From the NCBI GenBank assembly GCA_950097015.1, contig CATNEN010000002.1, forward strand, positions 8,385,501 to 8,449,500: 64,000 bases of DNA. Reading direction: 5' to 3'. A program made the translations under genes and the position numbers. This document shows positions 11,001 to 23,000 of the stretch, in pieces. Numbering within the stretch: the stretch's first letter is position 1; every line of letters begins with the position of its first letter. The notes under the pieces are model-generated. The model was not told the DNA's origin and did not search any database. It saw nothing but the letters and a program-made list of their open reading frames with translations. This DNA is from Macrostomum hystrix. Its lineage: Eukaryota; Platyhelminthes; Macrostomidae.

Positions 11001-14000
11001 GCTTTGTTTGAACAATCGAGCTACGAAAAGAAACCTTCAGACTGACAATATGGGGCCTTGCTCAAACTCCAGACTGACAATATGGGGCCTTGCTCAAACT
11101 CCAGACTGACAATATGGGGCCTTGCTCAAACTCCAGGCTGACAATATGGGGCCTTGCTCAAACTCCAGACTGACAATATGGGGCCTTGCTCAAACTTCAG
11201 ACTGACAATATGGGGCCTTGCTCAAACTCCAGACTGACAATATGGGGCCTTGCTCAAACTCCAGACTGACAATATGGGGCCTTGCTCAAACTTCAGACTG
11301 ACAATATGGGGCCTTGCTCAAACTTCAGACTGACAATATGGGGCCTTGCTCAAACTCCAGACTGACAATATGGGGCCTTGCTCAAACTTCAGACTGACAA
11401 TATGGGGCCTTGCTCAAACTCCAGACTGACAATATGGAGCCTTGCTCAAACTCCAGACTGACAATATGGGGCCTTGCTCAAACTCCAGACTGACAATATG
11501 GGGCCTTGCTCAAACTCCAGACTGACAATATGGGGCCTTGCTCAAACTCCAGACTGACAATATGGGGCCTTGCTCAAACTCCAGACGACATTTTTCTACA
11601 CCCAGCAATCGACAAGTAATGCGTTTTGCAAGTAATGCAAGAACTAATGAAACAATCTAGAATCTTTTAAAAAGTCCATGAATTTTAATTCAGTTACGGT
11701 CGTGTCGCACGACTCACACAGGACTTACATCGTGGCTTGCAGTTCGCAATTTGTTCCTCGCCTGCACCGAGCTCTCGACAGAGCTCCTCCAGGAACAGGA
11801 TGTGCTTCTGAAGAGTTTTTCAAGAAGTTGCGGTTAAAACCAATGAGATAATGAAAAAAAATTAGCAAATATGTGACAGTAGACCCGCAGCCAGAGAGGA
11901 GGCAATTCTGCTCATTGCGCTGACTCCTGAGCACACAGGGGTGTGTACATCTGCCCTGAATTTCCCATGACGGGGCACATTTTTTGCATTGCCATTTTCT
12001 AAAATTTTACTTCGAGGCATGGGGTTGTTGGAAAATGAGCCCTCTATTGCCACGGGGCAATTAATTCTATGCAATGGCTGACGAGTGCCTGAAGGCCATT
12101 GCCTCGAAGTGAAATTTTAGGCAATGGCCATAGACAAAACTGCAAGCACGCGTATTACGCGTCAGGACAGGTGAATTGACAAAAAATCGTTTAAAATGTC
12201 GAAAAATGCCGCGCGAGCGCGAATTATTTCCAAAACCGCTTCGTTTTTTGGCAGGCCAAATCATTCGCACTAATCGTTTGATTTTGGGCTGAAAGTATTG
12301 ATTCATGATTCATATGATTCATCGCTGGCAGCGTCAAAACTGACTCCCGTGTTCCTATTTAGCCACAATTTTTCTGCTCTCCGCTCGCCAGCTCGCCCTG
12401 AGGCCACGGGAGGGCATTAGCTTAGCTGCACTCGTCCTCTAGCTCACTCATCAGCTGCCCCGGCCTCATCATCCGGCTGGATATATGCATTGCAGAGGCC
12501 CGGAGGGGAGGGCAGCTAATTACCTAACTCCAGCAGCCTGTTGCTGTTTGCTGCTGCGATTTCACATTCTCCGCGATGTGTTTGCCAATGCATTTTGCAT
12601 CGCCCGTCCAACCCCACCGCTGTCACTCTCGCTTTGGCTCTGTTTCGCTCTCCCTGACCTCACTGCATGAGTCCCTAATTAGTTCCTGATTTCTCAACTA
12701 TTTCGCCTTCTTAACCTACCGATGTTGCTAAGCATGTGGCATTCAGAGGCTACAGCCCATAGACAACACATTCAGAGGCTACAGCCCATAGACAACACAT
12801 TCAGAGGCTACAGCCCATAGACAACACATTCAGAGGCTACAGCCCATAGACAACACATTCAGAGGCTACAGCCCATAGACAACACATTCAGAGGCTACAG
12901 ACCATAGACGCCAGAATTCTAAGGCCAGATACACACAGCAAATTCAGACCCACCTCCTGCAAGTCGCGCTCAGTCTCGAGCGAGTCGCACTTCATCTCGG
13001 ACATTCGTCTGGCGCGCTTCTGCAGCTGAATACGGAACTCGCCCCGCTGTTTCTCGTGCATCATCAGGCCTGAAACGAGCAGTGAGGAGTTGGAGGCTCT
13101 TTTGGGTCGAATTGTTATTCTGAGAAATATATCTGATCCTGTACAACTAAGCTTTTTGACATTCTCATTAGCAGCGGTTGAATCCATGGCAGTTTTAAGT
13201 GATTTTTCACTACACGCGCTCATCTTCCGCATCCATCCAGAACGGCAATTTGATCTCCAGACTGGTAAATCCAGAATCAATAATGGCCACGGCTGCTGCA
13301 TCGAGCAGCAAAGTCTTTCTGCTTCATCGAAATCTGACGACTCATCTCGAGGCTGGGAGGGTGGCGGGTAGGGACGAGTGAGGGATGCCTGACTGGGCGG
13401 AACTTGGCGGCGCACAGCTGCAGCGTCTAGCAAATTGACGTTGTGGGTAGAGTCAGGAATTCTCGGCAACTCAACCGTGGCAAACGATGAGACCGCTGCC
13501 CGCGCGCGTGCGGCCTGAGAATGTCAATAACGAGCTGCCACAGCTGACTGGGCCGCACTGGGCCCGGGACGGAAGTGCCCGCATTTGGCGTCTTCACCGT
13601 TCATTTGCCAAGTGTGGCGCAGCCTCCGCTCCCCTCTCTGTCTCTCCCGCTCTGTTCTCAACTCGCTTCTGCCCTTTTAAAATCCCTTCCACGCCAACTT
13701 ATCTACCTGAAATGTCACGCTTAATTTGCCTTCTATCCATCAAAGCCCATTTTCTTCTTTATCTCAATCCCTGCACTGCGGGTTGACACAGAAATTAGTA
13801 CAAATGGCAGTTCAGGGCTTTCAGAACTTGCAGAATTTCCCAGACTAGCCCTGCCACTCGCTTACAATGGCTTACGGTGCTAATGGTGAATTAATTTTAA
13901 AGTGCATTTCAGCTCGATGCTTTATGTTGATTGGCTCAAGCGGTCTAACTAACTCCCTTCACTACTGGGAATGCAATTACAGAAACTACAAGATTCTTTT

Positions 14001-17000
14001 CTGGGATTCAATCTTCCCAGTTAGGGATTCTGTCTTCCTAGTTTGGGATTCTGTCTTCCTAGTTTGGGATTCTGTCTTTCCAGTTTGGGATTCTGTCTTT
14101 CCAGTTTGGGATTCTGTCTTTCCAGTTTGGGATTCTGTCTTCCCAGTTTGGGATTCTGTCTTTCCAGTTTGGGATTCTGTCTTTCCAGTTTGGGATTCTG
14201 GCTTTCCAGTTTGGGGTTCTGTCTTCCTAGTTTGGGATTCTATCTTCCCGGTTAGGGATTTAATTCTTGAAGGTTCGAACGACATTGTGGCGCGCGATTT
14301 TTCACGCATATTTAAACAAGGGAAATGTGACCCGATGGGAGTTGGCTAAAATAGCTCGGATTGATTTCTTGCTCAGAGATTTGTGTCCGCCAAATGTATA
14401 TAGGGCACCTGTTAGGGCGTAGGGCAAATATAAAACTGACAGAGTCGTGAGGATGTGGGATTTAGAGGCCTGAGGATTTTTTGTTGATTGACACAGTCGC
14501 AATGGCAGGCGCCACAATAACTTTGCCGATCAATTGCTGAAGTCATGCTATTTGTTTCGTGACTAGGCAGTAAGAAACTTGCAAAACTAAACTTTTACAT
14601 AACATCTCAGGGTGCTTTGATGAAGCCCACCCAATGCTAGAACAGACGAAGCTGAGAACACTGCATTCTGGGCAAAAAAGCTATGTGGATTTTCACACTC
14701 AAAATTTGTTAATCTGTTGCAGTGGACATTTCTGCGAAATGAAATTCCTGATCAGGTTTTCCAGGACCTCTTAGATGCACTTGTGAGCAGAAATGCTTTC
14801 TGTGATTCTATTGATGGCTTTTTGTTCTCCACGCGTGCTCAAATTCGAAATGCACAAAAAAATTCTAAACCCTTTTTCCTGAACGGAATCACGCCTCGAG
14901 TAACTTTTCAAAGACGCTTTGCGAAATGTACGTTTGAGAACAGACTGGCCCTTCCATGGCATAAATCGACGGTTGTAAAAGATGTTTTTGCTTTTTGTTC
15001 TGAGTTGCCTCGTTCAGGCGCAGAAAGAAATTGTCTGAGAGGAGTACATGCACTACTGATGTTAGCGCATATCTTTTTAACGGCTTTAGTGTCAAGCACT
15101 AGGGTGAGTGGCAGAGGGGTTTACGCGTTTGCCTCTCGCACCAAGGTCCCTGAGCTCGATTCGGCGGCGAGACCACATTCATTTGGGGCGCAGCTGCGAA
15201 GAGAAGGCTTGGGGGCTTGTCGTGCAATTCACGCCCTTGACGGCCAACCTCAAGGGAGTGTACAGTGAGAGTGTACACTGCCTGACGATGAGAAAGTCAG
15301 AGCAGATGTACACACCAGTTTCAGTGTGTGCCTGCTTACGGTATCTGTGTGCGTGTGTGCTCAGGAGTCAGCGAAATGAGCAGAATTGCCTCCTGGCTGG
15401 CTGCAGGTTTGTGTCACCATGTGATATGCCACTGCTCGCAGCCCTCTTGCAGTTATGTCTATTATTAATGAGTTCTTATAGTGTTATTATAGTGTTATTA
15501 TAGTGTTATTATAGTGTCAAGCATTTAGCGACGTGGCCTCAAGACATCGTATTGAAGGACATTGCTTACCGTTAATGACCCGAACGATTCGCCACAGCAG
15601 AAACAGCACCATGACAGACACTTCCGTTGACTCCAGCTTCACGAAGACAATGTCCGCCACGAACGAGATCATGATGACGACCGCATCGACGATCTGAAAT
15701 CAATAAACATGACCACGGTGTTCAATAGAGGCTGTTTTGATGCAATTTCGACAAACACAGCTCAGAAAACAAATGAGACCCGGTGGCGTGGAAGGAAGTA
15801 CAGTATTTTCTAAAATAGATGCGGTCACTGTCTATGGTTTTTAGCAGGGCGGTGGTTTGAAGCTGGAGCGGTAACGCACCAAGGTCCCGAGCTCGAATTT
15901 CGGCGAATTCGGAGGTCGCTTATTGGTCAGTGAAATAGCCCTTGACTAGCTGTGCGAAATAAATAGTGTGTGTGTCCACAGCCTGTAAATATTATTGTTA
16001 TTATTAAAGACAGGTTTTAGGTACGTATGCAGCATTTTAGATTTGTATTTTGAATCGTCAAAGCACGAGTCTGCAAGTGCTTCCCAAAGAAGTACGCGTC
16101 ATTGTGGGTTCCTGCGCTGTCCATGCGGAATGAATATTTCAGCAACCCACGGGCTGCTGGCCGTCTGTAATTTCAGACTGCACCGAAGCTGCCGACTGCA
16201 CGGTGCACCGTGGAGCCGCACCGCTGCGCCAGCTGACTTTCTAATAATTGATTGATTCATCTCACGGCATCTCCTGCCAGTCCCGGGAGACCTAGCCAAT
16301 GGGAATCGTGCTCATGATTTAATGGAAGAGAGATATGATTATCTATAGCTGGGCTCAGCCTCTGTAGTTTGTGATGGGTCTCGCTCGATTCGCAGTAGTT
16401 TACAGTTTAATAGAAGAGAGATATGATTATCTATAGCTGGGCTCAGCCTCTGTAGTTTGTGATGGGTCTCGCTCGATTCGCAGTAGTTTACAATTTAATA
16501 GAAGAGAGATATGATTATCTATAGCTGGGCTCAGCCTCTGTAGTTTGTGATGGGTCTCGCTCGATTCGCAGTAGTTTACAATTTAATAGAAGAGAGATAT
16601 GATTATCTATAGCTGGGCTCAGCCTCTGTAGTTTGTGATGGGTCTCGCTCGATTCGCAGTAGTTTACATTATATTTGTAATGATTTATTATTAACAATCA
16701 TTGGATTATTAAATTACTTTTCATTAAAATACACCTCTAATTACGAGTATTTAGAGCAGTTTTACGGAAAGCAATCGACTCAACGATTTGAGAGTACTTA
16801 AAAATTCTTTCTTTTACGACGAAATTCAGTTGCTATCTCATTGTGTCAATCATAAACAAATTTTTTTAGCTATCTAGAATAACTATAGGTGGGATTTAAC
16901 ACACTCCTGGAATGTACCGAAGAATTCAAAAGCACTAAAATATGGACAAAACAAAATCAGAACCAGTTGGATTGTCTCAGACAGGTTACAGTTCTGATCT

Positions 17001-20000
17001 TGCCATCGCTCCGAGGGCACGCGAGACAAGTCGGGGTCGGGCTGTAAACTTGCTAATTATGCCCTACTGTCCGGGGGACTTCACCTGGCTGGAGAGTGGC
17101 AAAGGCTGGCAGTCACAGGGGGTGGGCGGACTGTGCCAAGCCTGTAATAACCTGCGACAATTTCGCATTGTTACCTGGTGATTCCCTGCGTGCCTCGAAA
17201 TCTCTATAGCAATTTTAAGACCGACAGGTGGGAAGCTCCGATAGGTAATTTTTGTGGCTATTTTAGCGAGCGATGAGGTCACAGCGTCGCTGTAATTGCA
17301 TCATTTCTACGTAAAACATTCGGTCAGAAATTTTGTAACTCATAAGTTACAAAGATCTGCAATAGCACAATAACCTGCGAGTTAGAGTCTCTTTCAGTTC
17401 GGGTGAGTACAGCTAGACTACCGCCAAATCATTTGGTGACACTAGACCTGCAGCCAGCGAGGAGGCAATTCTGCCCATTCCACTGACCACGAGCACACAC
17501 GCACACAGATACCGTACACAGGCACACGCTCACACAGGTGTGTACATCTGCCTGACTTTCTGCTTAGTGTAAGCAAAGTGTAAGCAAAGGATAATTATAT
17601 GTACTTTGACTTCAGTGCCTTCAGGTGGCGCGACTTACCTCGAACTTCTCCCGCACAAAGTTGCGGCCCAGACAGACAATCTTGAGCGCCACCTCCAGCA
17701 CGAACAGGCCGAGGATGCCAATGCTGACGAAGTGCAGCACGGCAGAGACGTCGTGCAGCAGCTTGGCGTGGCTAAACTCCTGCTGGAAGTTGGCGAACAC
17801 CGACGTCGACTGGGTCCGATTGGCGCCACCGGCAGCCGCTGCGACAGTGACGGAGGCAGCAGCCGCAGCGTGTCGTCGCAACCGCGGTGGCGGCGGTATC
17901 GACGGCGGCCTCGGCGAAGCTGCTGAAGCGGCGTCCGAGCTCCCCCCGGAGGCGGTCACGTTGCAGGTAATGCTGGTGTTCTGGCTGAGTGCCAGCAGCA
18001 CGTCCACCATGCTGGCGGCGAGGCGCTCGGCAAACTGCGGCGACGAAGTCAGCTCGGGGCTGAAGGTCGGCAGGAGGAGGCCGCGCTCGCTCAGCCGACT
18101 GGCGAAGGTGCGATTCACGAACCCCGCCGTCTTGAGGAAGGCCTCCTCCAGTTCCTGCTTCTCGCCTGGTTTGTGCAGGTTTGAGCAGGTTTGAGCAGGT
18201 TTGAGCAGGTTTGAGCAGGTTTGAGCAGGTTTGAGCAGGTTTGTGCAGGTTTGAGCAGGCAGAGGTGCTCTCAGTGGTAAACTTGAAACCCCCGGAGTCC
18301 CCGTCAGAATCCTTGGGTGCCTGGTCTTTGTTCCATTTCTTCTTATTTTCAGTTCTTACAAAGAGTCGATTATCCAGGGTCCTAACACTGATCCCCAACA
18401 GTGCCGATTGTAAAACCAACTTGAAACAGCCATAAATCACCGGATAAAAGGCCTTTAGATCATTATCCGTCGAGGCTGATCCGCTGTTTTCCGATATTTC
18501 TCACTAAGCTCATATTAAACTCTCAGACCGATTTTCATCTGAGCCCGACTCTGAAATCCCTTCAGTCTCAACCAAAGTCCCGATGAAATCACACACCAGT
18601 CGACCCCGCAGGTTGCATTGTGCTTTCCACAGAACTGTGCTTTGCTCTGCCGCGGCTCAGATAGCTGAGCAGATAAGTCTATCGCAACTCAAGCTGGTCT
18701 AGATTAGCAAATTACCTGCTCACCGCTCTCAGGCTTAGAGTTAATCTGCCCCAATGTTGAATTTCTGACTCAAACTGGTTCGCTGATGACGCAAAGTACT
18801 CAAATCTTGACTTCTTGTCTTTGGTCGTGGCTTCTTTAATTTTTATTCTGACAGATTTTTGTGTTGAAAACCGTACCGTGACGAGAGACCTCTCAGATAA
18901 TCTATATTTAGATGTGCTCATGATTTCGTGTCAAAATGTATGCTCTAACTCATCTCTTACCTTACTGAAAGGGAAAGCAGCTTGAAAAAACTAAAAAAAC
19001 TCATCTCTCCCCTGTCCTCTCTCTCACCTGTCTGATATCTCCCCAGTCTCATCTCTCCCCAGTCTAATCTCTCCCCAGTCTAATCTCTCCCCAGTCTCAT
19101 CTCTCTCCAGTCTAATCTCTCCCCAGTCTCATCTCACCCTCCCTCATCTCTCTCCCGTTTCATCTCTCCACTGTCTCATCTCTCTCCTGTTTCATCTCTC
19201 CACTGTCTCATCTCTCTCCTGTCTCATCTCTCCCCAGTCTCATCTCTCTCCCCACTCTCATCTCTCTCATGTCTTATCTCTCCCCAGTCTCATCTCTCTC
19301 CTGTCTCATCTCTCCACTGTCTTATCTTTCCCCAGTCTCATCTCTCCCCAGTCTCATCTCTCCCCAGTCTCATCTCTCCACTGTCTTATCTCTCCCCAGT
19401 CTCATCTCTCTCCTGTCTCATCTCTCCACTGTCTTATCTCTCCCCAGTCTCATCTCTCCCCAGTCTCATCTCTCCCCAGTCTCATCTCTCCACTTTCTTA
19501 TCTCTCCCCAGTCTCATCTCTCTCCTGTCTCATCTCTCCACTGTCTTATCTCTCCCCAGTCTCATCTCTCCCCAGTCCCATCTCTCCCCAGTCTCATCTC
19601 TCCCCAGTCTCATCTCTCACCTGTCTGATCTCTCCCCTGTCTCATCTCTCCCCAGTCTCATCTCTCCCCAGTCTCATCTCTCCCCAGTCTCATCTCTCCC
19701 CAGTCTCATCTTTCCGCAGTCTCATCTCTTCCCTGCCTCATCCCATTGCATCGACTCAGCCATGAGGAGCCAATCTCGAGCTCGGCTAACCACCTGTTAG
19801 AAGCACACTGTACTCACGACATACTCACTGGTAATTGCCTTGATCTCCAGGATGATCTCCGCAATGACGATCACAGCATCGATGAGCACGAAGGCGCACA
19901 GGATGATCTGCACAACGTTGGACCGGATGGCGTACAGCAGCCGCTCCTTCCACCTGAAAGGGCGACCGCGAATTGAGGGGCGGCGACCACGCATCAGGAT

Positions 20001-23000
20001 CCCGCTGCTGGCGTCTCCTCCGCCTCCGGCCGCCGCCGCTGCCGCCGCCACGCCATCCGATCGAGGCGTCGACGGAAGCGTCGGCGACAGGAGGCTGAGC
20101 AGCGACGATGAAGCTGACGATGACGACTGGGCAGCGGCGGCGGCGCAAGTCAGCGGCCTGCTGGCCGGCAACCTGCTGCCACCGCCGAAGCCTCGATCGT
20201 CGTCGTCGCAGTCGTCTTGCTCGTCACCGGAGGACCGGTGCCGGTAGCGGCTTCGCGCCAGCCGAGGCAGCTTGGCTTTTGCCCTGGTCCTAGGACTGCT
20301 GCTGCAAGTCTAACTGGCCTTCTGCTCTATTCCAGTGTGGCGCACTGATTTATTGGCAGTTTTGTCATGTTGCTCTTGTGCTAGTCTGCTTCTGCTTGCA
20401 AGAACTGCTCCGCCAACGGCCAGTCGGACTCAGCTTAACCGATATTAGCTTCCTAATGTCCTCCCTTTTCAGCTGCTAACAACAGGATGCTGCAGCAATG
20501 ACAACCCGTGCGGATACTCTTGCCCAAGAACTCTGATTGGCCAGCAGGGAGTCGATGGCCTTTAGGAGGGCCATCAGCTCAACTGAGCTGTTGATCAGAC
20601 CATGGGCAAAGGGGGCTGCGGATACAGTTTCAGCTGTTGCTGATGTGCTTGAAGATATATTTTAATTTTGCCAACAATCGCTTTGTTCTCAATTAAAGAG
20701 ATCGATACAATCCAAGCTCAAATCTCTGCTGAGCTGCTTCTAGCTACTGCAAGTAGGTTGCTGTTCAACACGAAAATGCTTTGTTTTCGATGTGCAGTGA
20801 GCTAAAATTAGATGCTCGCAACAGGCGGACAGGCCGGATATTCCCCAGTGACTTCCTAGTTCAGCCTCTAAAAAACTAATTACAAGTGGATTTTGAGCAG
20901 TCCAGCTGATTTGGGGCTTAGGCTGCTGCGAGCACTGCTCTGACAGGTCGCATCTTCATCAACTGGTCTCAAAGGGTGTTAGGACGGGACTTTGGCTGCA
21001 GCACTCGGTACAACATTAGGGATCTGGCGCGCTCCCGAGACGGTGGAAGTACTCAAGATGAGTTCTCAGATGCTAGTCCCTTGACACTGTTTGAGTAATA
21101 GAACAACAGTGCTCATGCAGCTGAATATTCTGGACCGGTGAAGCCACAGGGCAATGGCAGGAGACAACAGGAATACACGGAGAGGCCAGCTTCCTGTCTC
21201 ATTGATTTTGCCACGCGCCTCGGCTATCCTTTGTTCCTCGGGTCCCATAGGAACTAAAATATACGCGTATCCTTTGTGAGCCTTGTGAGAGGGACAAGCA
21301 GAAAATTCCTTCTTTCGAGTCTTTCGAGTACAGGTATCTAGCTTTTATCACACTGAAAAAAGAACTAGAAACTGCTCGGCAAGCTCAGTATATCAGCTAA
21401 ACTGCTACTGAGTCGGTTCTTAAGAATTCCTGCCTCGATTATAAGGTTCTTACTTCGATTCTCATGCTGCAGCTTCGATTCTAGTTCTCCAGCTTCGATT
21501 CTAAAACTCCAGCTTCGATTCTAAAACTCCAGCTTCGATTCTAAAACTCCAGCTTCGATTCTAAAACTCCAGCTTCGATTCTAAAACTCCAGCTTCGATT
21601 CTAAAACTCCAGCTTCGATTCTAAAACTCCAGCTTCAGTTCTAAAACTCCAGATTCAGTTCTAAAACTCCAGCTTCGATTCTAAAACTCCAGCTTCGATT
21701 CTAAAACTCCAGCTTCGATTCTAAAACTCCAGCTTCGATTCTAAACCTCCAGCTTCGATTCTTAAACTCCAGCTTCAGTTCTAAAACTCCAGCTTCAGTT
21801 CTAAAACTCCAGCTTCAGTTCTAAAACTCCAGCTTCAGTTCTAAAACTCCAGCTTCGATTCTAAAACTCCAGCTTCGATTCTAAAACTCCAGCTTCGATT
21901 CTAAAACTCCAGCTTCGATTCTAAAACTCCAGCTTCGATTCTAGTTCTCCAGCTTCGATTCTTAAACTCCAGCTTCGATTCTAAAATTCAGCTTCAGTTC
22001 TAAAACTCCAGCATCAGTTCTAAAACTCCAGCTTCGATTTTAAAACTCCTGCAGCTTCGATTCTAAAATCCAGCTTCATTTCTAAAACTCCAGCTTCGAT
22101 TCCAAAACTCCAGCTTCGATTCCAAAACTCCAGCTTAGAATCCAGCTTAGAATCCTGCCATGGTTATATCTGCGTCCATTTTTTAGCTTCTTTTCCGTCT
22201 ACTGTCTAAGAATTAGTTTTTCTCATCACAACGCAGAGTTAATGCATATTTCATTCGCTTCTCTCCCATCCTACTGTTAGTAGCGTGCTCCAACCAGCCA
22301 GTTTTTTCTTGGCAAAATTGAGGGAAAAGCTGAAAAAGGCTTAATCGGCCGACTGGGACTTCTCAATGAGGCCAAGCGGGGTTTGTCAACCGATGCCTCC
22401 GCTGCATATTGATCAGGGAATCCCTTGCTGGGAGAGAGGGACTTCAAAGTGGATTTTTTGTTTCAAAAGGATCCGCTTGCGTTTTCCACTTGAGGAAAGG
22501 AAAACAGGCACACACACACAAGATGCTTCTGGTGCCATTCTGCTAAGTTAGTTACCAATGACCCGGCCCAGCTGAGAATCGACTGCCTGAACTTTCAGCC
22601 TTCGGCAAGCGGGGGGCGGCGCTCAGTGCGCTTCCATCGAGTTGATCGATTTACTTTTCTTTGAAGAAGCCTCTCTTACTGCGCAGGCTTTGCTCAAATG
22701 CCACGTTAGTGTGTGTTTTGACGCCTTTATTTTTAGCCTGATTGGCAGCCTTTTCTCGGTGACAGACCTGGTCTGGTCTGTTATGTCTGGTTCGATGTTT
22801 GTGAGACGGGCCAATCGCTTCTGTTTGGACGCTAGTTAAGAGTGCAGACTTGTTCCTCTGCAGCCGATAATGCATGGGTCTGCAGTGGTAGCTATTGCAC
22901 CTATCAGCCTAACGGTTACAGCTTCGCACTTCTAACAGAGTGGTCGGGAGTTCGAATTTCAAGCCAAGTGAACCAAGTATTTTAGCAAGCATTAGCTAGG

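Noticed and set aside
10144-12954. Direct splice from Hv exon 6 to exon 8
   Set aside because: Phases do not match (0 against 1); the 79-base exon at 11807-11729 resolves this and continues the coiled coil.
18171-18260. Telomere-like short repeat
   Set aside because: The 10-bp unit is not a known telomere repeat and is confined to one intron edge.
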